64,000 nucleotides of DNA from Echria macrotheca (lineage: Eukaryota > Ascomycota > Sordariomycetes > Sordariales > Schizotheciaceae): the NCBI GenBank assembly GCA_030411725.1, contig MU839830.1, positions 558,001-622,000 on the forward strand, read 5' to 3'. Position numbers and translations under genes: made by a program. The notes under the pieces were generated by a model, which was given only the letters and a program-made list of their open reading frames with translations, did no database searches and had not been told where the DNA came from. Position 1 is the stretch's first letter; each line of letters opens with the position of its first letter. Positions 1 to 11,111 of the stretch are shown here, in pieces.

Positions 1-3000
1 AATGCCCAATACGAGGGTCCGTTTCCGCTACGACGCTCTCTGGTCTCGAGACCGAGGGCTCGCGAACCATGTTATCAAAGACACTGCCAGCTTGACGCGT
101 TATCACCAGCAGCTCGCTCGATTCAGAGGATCCCGCGTGAGCCCGCGGCTTGTTATCCAGCAGGTCGAGCCTGAGATGAGGTCAGCCTGCAGTTCAATTT
201 CACACTTATCCGCGCCTTCCCGACACGACTAGCCAGCCGTCCTGCTAGCTTCCAGGACGATGACTGTCTGACAGCTGCTCGGGGCAAAGGCACACCGTTA
301 ACAAAGTCCCGATCACCTAGCCTCGTTCGCATTCACGAGCAAACATCTTGTCGCGTTCACTATCCCTGGCTTGTTGCCGGCGGCGGCGGTCGTCACCATG
401 CTCGGGATATCGAGGCTACCATCACATGAATGCCCACTATCACCAAGCAGCCCCGTTGGCTGGCTTGGTTGAAATGAGCCAACAGCGAATTACATGATCA
501 AAACGGTCGAGGGTTACACCAGGGCCAGCCACCGACTTCTCTGTAAGCTGATTTGGTAGGTTTACATGATCCCGATATCCGGCCGACTCAACATTCATGT
601 GCCCCCTTACCTGGCTCCCAGCAAATCTTGAATTTGCCCGTTTACTCCCATCAACCCCTCGTCGGCCTCTTGTCGGAGCTGAGACCGGCGAACAAGCTCG
701 AATGCCACGGCTGTACGGATCATGGTGCGGTGAGTCCTGGCTCGAACCTCCATGTCAGGCTCGAGGCACTGGGGGGTGGGTGCTCATTGGGCGGCAGGCA
801 AGCTCGCTGCTGGGGCAAGGAATAATTACGCCACGGACACGGCCTGGTCATCAAGCTGCCAACCTTGGCTTCGCAAGGCTGAGCAAATCAGAGTCGAAAG
901 ATGACTCTCGCAAGCCGGGTAACATGTCCAATGTGGGGGCAGTCTGACGGACGGCGAGACAACAAACGGTGCTAAGAAGACGACACGGGCAACAGATGGG
1001 AACATGGGCAGGAAACCAGTGAATCAGCTGCCCGGCCTTGCCCTCCTCGTTCGAGGAGTTATCCTGCCGCGTCCGCTTTCCGCGCCGTTGAGATGTTAGA
1101 CTGATGCTGCCCCCGGAATGAACGCCCTTGTCTTCCCACCCCATCTCGCTGCAACCCTTTTCCAGCTCTGCCGTCGATCAACTTGGATCTTGATGCCGAC
1201 ACTTGGCCAGAGCCTGGCCCCGTGAAGCGCCACGACATGTGATGGGTCCGTCCCACGGTTCCAGGGAATCCCAAGCGCAATCAATCCGCTGCAGTGCCCC
1301 AGGTGTTTGGGGAGCGACAAGGAAAAGGTGCAGAAGAGGGTGTGCGAGGGAAGCACAACCGCGCAGAGGAGGGGATGCCCCGGAGCTTGTCGCGAGAAGG
1401 GAGGGGGCAGGAGGGGGGGGAGGGGGGGAACCGACGAGGCGTGCCGAGCAGGGTGGGGTCGGTGGGTTAAAGTGGGTGCGCAGGGGGGGTTGCAAGCGAT
1501 TAGCTGCGATTGGCCTTGGCATCGAACCTGCAGGCGCTCATTGGCCGGCCGCCCTGCGACCGCGGCAAGGTTCTGCACGGACCACATCCTGCAAATCATT
1601 TGCGTTTTGACGACACGGCGTTCGTCGCAACCTTTCTGGCGTCCCCGACCCGCCTGCCCGCCTTTTGTTCGCTCGCCGTTTCTGATTCTCTCTGGATTGC
1701 CCGAGACTTTGCTCGCGCTGGGGCCGAGGATCCTGGGGCGCGGCACCGCTCGTCTTCGCACTTCGCGGCGAGGATTCCCAGCTGTTGCTCCTTGCCCCTC
1801 TTCGATCACGGGCCGTGCAACGAGCGCACGGTAGAGGGCTGCGACAGGCCTTGCGCCAAACTCGATGGGGTTAAGGTTCGAGGAAAGGATTCGAGGCAGA
1901 TCTGGGGAAGAAGCCCACCAGACAGGGCATCCCCACCACATCTTTGGTGGTGTCCCAGGTCGTGAGCAGGGCCGGGCTTGCAGTCGACACACCATGGACC
2001 AGGGCAAGCACACGGTCTCGTGGCGGGGCGGCCGGGTGGGAGCCACCAAGCCGCTTTCCTCTCAGTCATCCACCAAAAGGGACAGGCGTAGCCTTTCCCC
2101 GGCATCCAACAGGAGTGATGTGCCAACCGAACGGAGACCTTCGCCGTTGGCTTCCAGCCTTCCAGCTCCATCGCCTCCACGATCTGCACCCCCCAGCTAA
2201 CACCACCACCACTACCAGTACCACCACCAACGGGAAGTGCTCGCTCGCTGTTGTTGCTTTTGCAGCTGTCATTGCAGCTCCCTAGGCGGGAGACCCCTTG
2301 TTTCCCGCTCGTGCATCTGTTCGACTGTCGTCTCCCTTCCCGTTCTGCTCGTCGTTGCGAGGTGCTCTCGCCCCCCCAGGCCCACCATGAGGGCAGATTC
2401 CCATGCCATGGCCCTTGGAGCATGTAAGTCATCCGCCCCAGGACACCACCTTCACTGACCAAAAACCCACCCACCCCTAAGGCTGGCCTGTGGGAATCCT
2501 TCCGGACGTACCAGGGCACGCAACTTCGACATCTGCTTGCCGCCCATGCCCCAGGAATCCACCGCTTCGGTTGACAACAGCACGCGATCCAGGTCGTCCG
2601 TTCTCGATTGCTTCTCGCTGGGAGGCGAAGAGCATGGCTGAATCCAAAGTGACTTGTGGCGCTATAAATGAGCTGCATGCCTCTCGGCTACATAAAAGCT
2701 CACTACGACGCCCAGCAAGCGGCTCGATCCTCTCGGCAACATGACTTGATTAGTATCCAGGAAAGAGTGCAGTGCAACGGCGCTAGGGGCCGCACTAAGA
2801 CACGCCGCTTTCTCTCGTCATCACCACCAACCGAGAGGTGTTGGTACCTCGCAAACGTCGACGTCTTCTGCCACGATTGCGGGGGTCTTTCGGTTGCTGA
2901 CGACACTGACGGAAGCGTTAAGCATACAGCAACAACAGCAGCCTCACTTGGGTGTCGTCCGTCGAGACAACGTCGCTGGCCTCACCGTTAGGTCCCGTCG

Positions 3001-4424
3001 GATTTTGACACAGGTAGGTTTAACTAGCTTGCAACGTGCTTTCAGGTGACGGAGGAAAAGCAACAGAGGCCTGGCGGACAGGGGTGCAGTCTGGGTCGTC
3101 TCGAGTATCTCCGGCTCATTCGGCGAATCCATCCAAGTTTTGCATCCTGCATGTCGCGCCATCACGAATAATACATGCACGCGGGAAGGGATTTCGGTCT
3201 TTAGCGTCCATGCTGAGACACGGCGGCGTTATCAGTGTCTACGAGTAGGCTATCGTTATCGAGTTCCCATCGGCACTGGAAGTTATTCCCTGCCCTGGTT
3301 CAAGGCCCTCCTGGTTGCGGGCTCTCCGAACAACATGTCTCATGGCAGCGACTCTAGAAACCCGTAGCTACGGGCGGTGCTCCGTATCGTCGCCAGCCCG
3401 GGTTGTGGTACGGCGTGGAAGGATGTGTCGGCAACTTATCTTATCGGCTGGAGGACGCTATTTTTGCTATTCTGGGAGAGCATCATTCGGCTTGGCCCCA
3501 TAATTAAGGTTGGGACGTGCCAACGGCATAAATGGATGAATGAAGCTCTGGGGACACGAAATCTGGTCCGGTGGAGAGGATAAAGAGGAGAGGCGCCTCG
3601 GCCATGGGACGCTGCCGCATAGTGGTGCCAGGCTCCCGTGGCGCCCATCCACCCCCCCAGGGCAAGGCCCGCGATCCAAGATCTGGATCAAGGTGGAAGC
3701 GAGCAAGGGTTCTACAATCTGGCAAAAGAGGCCGGTTGAATCGACGTGCAGATCATATGATCCAGGCATTGTATTAATTCGCAAATTGGCAAATTGACCG
3801 ACGCGCTCGAGCGGTGACCGCCTCGATAGCTAGCTGCTGCCTTTCAGCACTCTATCGCCTTCCGATAGTGGGGGGTTAGGACTTGGGAGCTAGAGGCGCC
3901 GCCAGGTGCATCTCGCTGATTCACAGCTCCCCGACTTATTCGCCCAAGCTGAGCCTCTGAAGCTGATGAGCCCACCTGCATTGATTGCGTCGCGATGCAG
4001 GCCGGCGTGCCAAGTGACCCGCGCGCGTTCTCGGCCGCCGAAATTTGATTGACGATGACGGGCTCTCCGTGGGGATACCGACCGCCTGCGGAATTAACAA
4101 GGTGCGTAGAGACGGGGGAGCTCGCAGCCGTGATGCGTATACCCAGGACGTGGATGGAAGTTGGGATGATGGAGCTGTCACCCAGCTGCCAGGGTTCGGA
4201 GAAAAGAGGGGCGGAGGGGCAAGGTGGTGGTGGGTGGCTGCGGGACCACAGCAGCTCCAGCTTATCGATAAGCCGCCCCGCGAGCCTGCGATGTAGCAAA
4301 GCCAGCGATTGGCCAGATTGGGTAAGCCGCGACGTCAAAGTTCAAAATTTCGAACGACAACAACGTCAGAAACGCCAAAGCCACAATCACACGGCCGCCA
4401 CAACACCGGCACCCGGCAACAGAG
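1..4424. other. Gene-free region upstream of DIS3
   Basis: I could support no gene here. Open frames exist on both strands, but they overlap each other, carry biased low-complexity composition (Arg, Gly, Ser, Pro) and match no family I know. The stretch is GC-rich with pyrimidine-rich runs and poly-G/poly-C patches (for example around 1391-1430). That looks like fungal promoter and 5' leader sequence. It probably serves DIS3 on the right and perhaps a divergent gene beyond the left edge; the second point is inference. Confidence 0.6.
4307..4322. promoter_or_regulatory. Pair of inverted CCAAT-type boxes upstream of DIS3
   Basis: Two ATTGG pentamers (inverted CCAAT) lie ten bases apart, within GATTGGCC at 4307 and GATTGGG at 4316. 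They are about 100-118 bp upstream of the DIS3 start codon, the usual distance for the Hap2/3/5 CCAAT-binding complex in fungal promoters. The motif is short, so this is suggestive only. Confidence 0.35.
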
Positions 4425-7400
4425 ATGGCGAGCCTAAAGCGGTCGTTCGATTCGGATCCGCTCGCGGCCAACATCTCGAGCAAGGTGTACGTACGGTCGA
4501 CCAAGAGCGGCAAGGTGCAGAAAATTGTGCGCGAGGTCTACCTCCGCCAGGACATCCCATGCTCGTCCAAGCTCTGCAAGACGTGCCTCGCAACCGCACC
4601 GAAAACCGCATCGGGAACACGTGGGCATCTATCGCATTTGAGACCTGCCAGATCAGCTAACCCAGCGCAGCGATACCTCCCGTCCTCTCCAATGCGCCGG
4701 CCGGGACCAAGAACTTCCCTCAGGGCCATTACATCGTCCCTGACACCAATGCCTTCCTGACCGCGATGGACCTCTTTGAGCAGGACTCGGCCTTCTACGA
4801 TGTCATCGTCTTGCAGATCGTGCTCGAGGAGCTCCGGAACCGCTCGCTGCCCCTCTACAACCGCCTCGTGAGCCTTACAAAGAGCGAAGACAAACGGTTC
4901 TACGTCTTCTTCAACGAGTTCCGCCTCGAGACACACATTCCCCGACTGGAGGGAGAGACCGTCAACGATCGCAACGATCGAGCGGTCCGCAAGGCTGTCG
5001 CCTGGTATGGCGAACACCTGGCTCGTACCAAGGTCAAGACAATACCTGCCGTGGTCATGCTCAGCAACGATCGCGATAACTTGCGGAAGGCCAAGGCGGA
5101 AGGTATCCATGCTTGCTCCTTGGCCGAGTACGTGAAGCAGCTCAAAGGTGGCGAGCGGTTATTGGACATGATTCCCGAGACCGAGGACGGCGACGTCATA
5201 AAGGAGAAGAAACCCGGCCAGCTTCTCTATCCGGAGTATTTTACCATGTCCAAGATGATGACGGGCGTGAAGAGCGGTCTGCTCCACCAAGGCACTTTCA
5301 ACGTTTCGCCATACAACTACCTCGAAGGTTCAATACGAGTACCAGCCTTCCCCAAAGCCCTCCTTGTTCTAGGGAGGGAAAATATCAACCGTGCCGTCGA
5401 TGGTGATCTCGTCGTTGTTGAGGTGCTTCCAAAAGAGCAGTGGAAAGAGCCCTCGACGCAGGTGATCGAAGAAGAGACCATCGCCAAGAACGAGAATCCC
5501 GATGCGGACGAGGGCGAGGATGTAATCTCGGAGAAGGAGCGGAAGGCGTTGCAAGAAGAGGTCAAACGGACACAGAGCAAAACTACGGAAGGCCACGCGC
5601 AACCCACCGCGCGTGTGGTTGGCGTTATCAAACGAAATTGGCGGCAGTATGTTGGCCACATTGACCAGTCGTCTGTTAGCCAGTCTGGCCAACAAGGACG
5701 TAAGCAAGACTCGGTCTTCGTGATCCCCATGGACAAGAAGATACCCAAGATCCGGTTGCGCACAAGACAAGTTGCCGAGCTGGTGGGCAAGCGGATTCTC
5801 GTTACTATCGATGCCTGGGACCGGGGATCCCGTCATCCCACAGGCCACTTCATTCGGTCACTCGGCGAACTCGAAACAAAGGCCGCCGAGACCGAAGCGC
5901 TACTGCTTGAGTACGATGTTCAGTATCGACCATTTCCTAAAACCGTGCTGGACTGTCTACCCAAGGAAGGTCATGATTGGAAGGTGCCAGCCAGCACAGA
6001 CGACCCAGGTTGGCGAGACCGACAGGATCTTCGCGACCTCCTCATCTGCAGCATCGACCCGATCGGCTGTCAGGATATCGACGATGCTCTTCACTCGCGT
6101 CCTCTTCCAAACGGAAATATCGAGGCCGGTGTACACATTGCCGACGTCTCCCACTTTGTCCGGCCGAACAACGCCATGGATACCGAAGCAAGTATTCGCG
6201 GTACAACGGTCTATCTTGTCGATAAGCGGATTGACATGTTGCCCATGCTGCTTGGTACAGATCTGTGCTCGCTGAAGCCCTATGTGGAAAGATATGCATT
6301 TTCGGTGCTCTGGGAACTCACCCCGGACGCCGACATCGTCAACATGAGGTTCACCAAGTCGGTGATCAAGTCTCGCGAGGCTTTTAGCTACGAACAAGCG
6401 CAGCTGAAGGTCGACGACGCATCCCAGCAGGATGATCTGACCAAGAGTATACGAACCTTGATGGCTCTCTCCAGAAAGCTGAAGCAAAAGAGGATGGACG
6501 CCGGCGCCTTGAGCCTGTCATCGCCCGAGGTCAAGGTGCAGATGGAGTCGGAGACGTCTGATCCGATTGACGTCAAGACTAAACAGCATCTCGATACTAT
6601 GTCTCTCGTGGAGGAATTCATGCTTCTAGCCAATGTCAGCGTTGCTCGCAAGATCTATGAGGCTTTCCCTCAGACGGCCTTGTTGAGACGTCACGGCGCA
6701 CCGCCAAAGACGAATTTCGATGAGCTTGCGAACCAACTGCGTGTGAAGAAGGGCCTCGAGTTGAACGTAGAGTCCTCAAGAGCCCTGGCTGATAGTCTGG
6801 ACAAATGCGTTGATGAGAAGGAGCCCTTTTTCAATACATTGATCCGGATCATGGCCACGCGCTGCATGATGGCTGCCGAGTATTTCTGCTCGGGCACCCA
6901 GGCGTATCCTGAATTCCGCCACTACGGCCTCGCGAGCGAGATCTACACCCATTTCACGTCGCCGATCCGTCGGTACGCGGACCTGGTAGCGCATCGCCAG
7001 CTCGCCGCCGCCATCGAGTACGAGGCGGTACACCCGAGCGTCCGGAGCCGCGGTCGCCTGGAGGCCGTGTGCAAGAACATCAACGTCCGCCACCGCAACG
7101 CCCAGCTCGCCGGCCGCGCCAGCATCGCCTACTACGTCGGTCAGGCGCTCCGTGGTAAGGCCACGGAGGAGGACGGCTTTGTGATGAAGATTTTTAGCAA
7201 TGGCTTCGTCGTGCTGGTGCCCCGTTTTGGCATCGAGAGTCTGATCCGGCTGCGTGATCTTGCGGAGCCGGAGCCGGTGGCTAGCTTTGATGCTGAGACG
7301 TATACGCTCCGTACTAGCGGGAGTCGCGAGGTGGCGGTTGAGTTGTTTCAGAAGGTCAGGGTGAGGGTGACGGATCAGAAGGACGAGACGACGGGGAAGA

Positions 7401-7435
7401 GGGGGGTTAAGATGGAGTTTATTAGGGCTTATTAA
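4425..7435 (+). CDS. DIS3: Exosome complex exonuclease DIS3/RRP44
   Basis: Catalytic subunit of the RNA exosome: 3'-5' exoribonuclease plus PIN-domain endonuclease for rRNA processing and RNA decay in nucleus and cytoplasm. Exons 4425-4620 and 4671-7435 give 986 aa, close to the yeast length. The 50 nt intron (GTGGGC donor, GCTAAC branch, GCGCAG acceptor) is forced by the frame change and restores the conserved N-terminus. In order I see a Cys-rich N-terminal motif (DIPCSSKLCKTC), a PIN domain with Asp90 in PDTNAF, cold-shock-like OB regions, the RNB domain with the acidic cluster DPIGCQDIDDALH (Asp528, 534, 536, 537), and a C-terminal S1 domain. YTHFTSPIRRY is the RNB C-terminal signature. 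Convergent with NUG1, 433 bp apart. Identity is secure; the exact first intron is well supported by phase and conservation. Confidence 0.96.
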
Positions 7436-7868
7436 ATGAATGGGACAGCACCCAGGTGGATCTGGTGATGTATGTAGGAAATTTACCTGTTGGTATGAAC
7501 TTGTGTACTTGCTGCACTGGTGGAGGGTATTGCTGGAGGACCACCCAGTCCACAGCGAAAAGTCCAAGGTGCTGAACGTGTTCCTCAGCGGCTGAGAGAA
7601 CTTTTACCTCTATACTGCAGAAGAAGATACCATGGTCCCGGCAAGTCGCCCCCTCATAACCCACCCGAGCTGCCTACTCACATCCAGCCCTTGAGATCAA
7701 TACACCCAACCCATTTGAGAGCACAAATTCGTCAGGATAACTGGAATAATCATTTTTTTAACTTGAAAACTCCAAACGCCAAGCCATATACCAGCCTACC
7801 AACCGGAAAACGTAGAGGGTATATGAACCTATGCCACATGATTTTTCTTTGCCTCGCCTTTTTCACTT
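7436..7868. other. Convergent 3' intergenic spacer DIS3/NUG1
   Basis: 433 bp between two stop codons facing each other. It should hold both 3' UTRs. It is AT-richer than the flanking exons and pyrimidine-rich near 7860-7920. I see no gene or repeat in it. Confidence 0.6.
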
Positions 7869-9531
7869 TCACGTCTCCATTTGATCCACCTCCGCCCCAG
7901 CTTCATCCCCCCATAACCCCTCCAACTTGAACTCAGCCGCCCACTCCGTCACAATCGTCTTCTGGTCCGGCATGACCTCCTCGTCTCCCTCCTTGGCGAC
8001 GCTGGGTGCACCAGGCTGAGGGGCGTCCATCCAGCCCTGGATACGTCCATCGCGCCAGTCGGTAATTACCGTCATGGCGGCGGCGTTGATATTGGGCACA
8101 CCACCGCGGCCGAGCCTGCCGCGTTTGCGGGCCACTTGAATCAGGAAATCGGTCGTCACGTCGCCGGAGTCGAAGTTTGTCAGGAGCGGGGGCAGCTCGT
8201 AGACCTTTGTCATCTTCTCCATCAGATCGGGCGTGGTCGAGAGACGCTTGAGGAGAAGTGTTATGGCTGGGATGGGGTCCTCGATCTGCTTGGGCGGGAC
8301 GGCGTTGAGCAGAACCAGATGGGCGTGGGCTTCGGTCGGGTTCTTGGGCACGAAGCCCGAGATGGAGCCGGTCGAGGGGAAGACGATACCGGGCGAGTCG
8401 AGCAGGGTCAGACGGTTATCGATCTTGACGCGGCGGATGGCTGTCGTCACACCGGCCTCGGCACCGGCAGGGCAAGCGGCGTGCTGGCCCCGGTTCCCGC
8501 TCAGTCGCGACGTCAAGGCGTTGATAACGCTGGACTTGCCGACATTCGGGTAGCCGATGACACCAACCGAGATGGACCGTTTGAGGTTGCGTGATGCGGC
8601 AAAGGCCTTGAGGGCACGGAACAGGGCGCCGCTGGTGCTCTGGACCGTCATGTCACGGTGGTTGAAGGTGTGGGCGTTGGGCGCCGGGTTGGAGGCGCGC
8701 AGCGGCAGAGTCGGGAAGGATCGCCGGAGGTGGGCGAGCCAGGCCCGAAGCACGGGCGGGGGAATAAGATCGACCTTGTTCAGGATGAGAATGAGACGCT
8801 TGCCGCCGCTAGCAGCAGCCATGACGGAGCGCTCGACGTCGCGGGAGCGTGTGCCCTCGGGATCGCGGGCATCCAGCACGTAGAGTACAACGTCGGCTTG
8901 CTCGACGACCTGCTTGAAGACCTTGTCAAAGGCCTTGCGAGAAGATGCGCCACCTGGAACCTCCGTCACGGCCGCTTCCTCGTCATCCGACTCCGAATCA
9001 TCATCGTCCATGTCGTCACCGCTCTGAAGTTCGCGCTCATACTGCTCGGCGGTTTTCCTGGCACTGGCGACAAGAGCGGCGAGCGGGTTAGACTCGTCAA
9101 TGTCGCTCATATCCTCGTCCATCATATCGTCTTCGGCGTCCTCAAAGTCGTTGACATCGTCCTCCATGACATCCTCTCCAGTCTTGGTGCCATCCTGGGC
9201 CTCACCGGTCTTGGCGGCCTTTGCGAGCTCGCGACGGCGCTGCTGCTCCTCTTTCCTCCGCACGCGGTCTTCCTCGATCTGTTGGAGAATGCGGTCCTTG
9301 TAGGGGAACAGGTTGGGAATGCCGGGGTCCTTCTTGAGCTTGGAGCGCCATTCGGGGTTCTTTTTGGCGAGCTTCCTAGCTTTTCGCTGCTTGGCGGCCG
9401 ATGCCTTTTCGATCTTGTGCCGCAGCCGGACTGGTGTCCGCTTGGACTTTGGTTCTGTGTTTGTTAGCAAAGGAAGGGAAAGCGATTGTAGGTAGAGACA
9501 CACTTTTCGGTTTGTTGATTGACCCGGCCAT
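7869..9531 (-). CDS. NUG1: Nucleolar GTPase NUG1 (60S ribosome assembly)
   Basis: Circularly permuted GTPase of the Nug1/GNL3 group, needed for assembly and nuclear export of pre-60S ribosomes. Exons on the minus strand are 9531-9504 and 9454-7869, joined across a 49 nt intron (GTGTGT donor, GCTAAC branch, CACAG acceptor), giving 537 aa. The spliced N-terminus MAGSINKPKKPKSKRTPVRL fits the conserved basic start of fungal Nug1; without splicing there is no ATG at that place. The basic N-terminal GNL3L/Grn1 region (KIEKASAAKQRKARKLAKK, then KKDPGIPNLFPYKD) is followed by acidic Asp/Glu stretches. The permuted motifs follow in order: G4 NKVDLI, G1 GYPNVGKSS, G3 DSPG. It faces DIS3 and diverges from the phosphatase gene. 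Confidence 0.95.
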
Positions 9532-10148
9532 CTCGAAGTATCTGGAGATTGACTGTCCTGGTACTTCTCAGGCGCCGGCAGCACTGGGGATGGCCAAAAA
9601 AAATATGGTGGAAAGCAATTGTGCCGGGGTTCACCGCCCGATAAGATATGAGTGCCCCACTGCCCCTCGCAGATTCTGGAGGGGCTATCAACTGTCAACT
9701 GTTTGCCAGTTGACCGGCATCATTTTTGTACCCGAACTGTTCACTGTTCTCCAGTCGATTGACTCCGTATTCGGGCATAAAATGGCTATCTAATGCTGTT
9801 TTCTTTGGTGGATAGATATCAATTGGACTTACCTTCCCCATTCCCGGCTTTTTCTCGTCCGGCCAATCGGTGCCGGGGCTGCAGGCAGGTGACAAGCGGA
9901 GCTGCCCGATTAGTCGGAGCAGCATGGGTCGCGATCGGTCTTGCCTCCGACTCCGCTCCGCCGTTTCCACGATGTCCTTGTTTTGATGCAAAATCTGTGT
10001 TCTTCTGTCCGGTTATACTCTGGATTTCTTGATCGTCTAATTGAGACTGCATCCGAAAGAAGATAAAGGTTAAAAGCCGGGCGTTATCTGTTTACCTTGA
10101 CTTAATCACAATATTGAAAAAGGGTGTATCAAATTTGCAGACGTCAAG
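9532..10148. promoter_or_regulatory. Divergent promoter region NUG1 / GPP-type gene
   Basis: 617 bp between two divergent start codons; it must hold both promoters and 5' UTRs. No open frame here looks coding. I could not assign specific factor sites with confidence. Confidence 0.5.
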
Positions 10149-11111
10149 ATGGGCAGCACACAAGCAGAAAAGTTCGAGTACACCGGTGAACCGGTGCAAG
10201 TCACCTTTGACGGCCTGCTGTTTGACATGGACGGGACCATCATCGATTCGACGGACGCGGTGGTGAAGCATTGGGAAGCGTATGTCAGCATGACATAAAA
10301 ATTCCGGCGTCAAAAGTCCTTCGGCTAACACACATAGCGTCGGCAACGAGATTGGTGTCTCTCCCGAAGTAATTCTAGAGTCAGTTCATTGTGTTCATCT
10401 CACTACTACCACCCAAGTATTGACACACAACCAGAACATCACACGGACGTAGGTCAATCGACATTCTCAAAGTCCTTGCCCCTGAAAAGGCAACTTGGGA
10501 GTGTAAGTAAACCCCATCCAACAAACCAACATTCGTCCATACTCACAAAATCCAGACGTCCAACACATGGAAGGCCTCCTTCCGAAACACTACGGCGCCG
10601 ACGCCGTCGAGATCCCCGGCGCCCGCTCCCTCCTCGAGACACTAATCTCGCAGTCCAGCCGCTGGGCCATCGTGACCTCTGGTACCGTCCCACTCGTCAC
10701 CGGCGTATGTTTTCTTCCCTCCAAAAAAAGAAAACTAATACTGACTACCAAAAATAAAAGTGGCTCGGCGTCCTCAACCTCCCCCACCCGGAGCACCTCA
10801 TAACAGCCGAGTCAGTCGTCAACGGCAAGCCCGACCCGACCTGCTACCGGCTCGGCCGCGAGCGTCTCGGGCTTGAAGCGGCGGAAAAGCAGGTCCTCGT
10901 GCTGGAGGACAGTCCGGCGGGAATTCGCGCGGGCAAAGAGGCCGGGTGTAAGGTGCTGGGGCTGGTGACGAGCCACACGGCCGAGCAGGTCGTCGGGGCG
11001 GAGCCGGACTGGGTTGTAAGGGATTTGAGTTCTGTGAAGGTTGTGGGCGTGGATAGGGAGGGGGGGAGGGTGACGTTGGAATTTCGTGATTTGCTGGTTT
11101 CTTCTGTCTGA
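10149..11111 (+). CDS. GPP1: HAD-family phosphatase, glycerol-1-phosphatase (Gpp1/Rhr2) type
   Basis: HAD superfamily subfamily IA hydrolase, expected to dephosphorylate glycerol phosphate in the cytosol; the 2-deoxyglucose-6-phosphatases are close relatives and cannot be excluded. Five exons: 10149-10279, 10338-10379, 10435-10502, 10556-10704 and 10761-11111. They encode 246 aa against about 250 for yeast Gpp1. All four introns are 52-58 nt with GTATGT, GTCAGT, GTAAGT and GTATGT donors, and all joins keep frame. Motif I is FDMDGT with nucleophile Asp26 and acid/base Asp28. The family-typical ETSHGRRSIDIL crosses intron 2. Motif II is IVTSGT, the motif III lysine is in GKPDP, and motif IV is LEDSPAGI. 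In yeast this enzyme supplies glycerol under osmotic stress downstream of the HOG pathway. The Ssk2-type MAPKKK gene lies 15 kb away, which I do not read as functional linkage. Confidence 0.88.

Noticed and set aside
1096..2678. Long overlapping minus-strand open frames of about 290-320 codons
   Set aside because: They overlap each other in different frames, have biased composition and match no family; long frames arise by chance in GC-rich DNA.
2387..2744. Possible small two-exon plus-strand gene (ATG in good context at 2387, GTAAGT at 2426, CTAAG acceptor near 2480, about 110 aa)
   Set aside because: The splice sites look plausible, but the predicted protein is basic low-complexity sequence with no family resemblance, and nothing else supports it.
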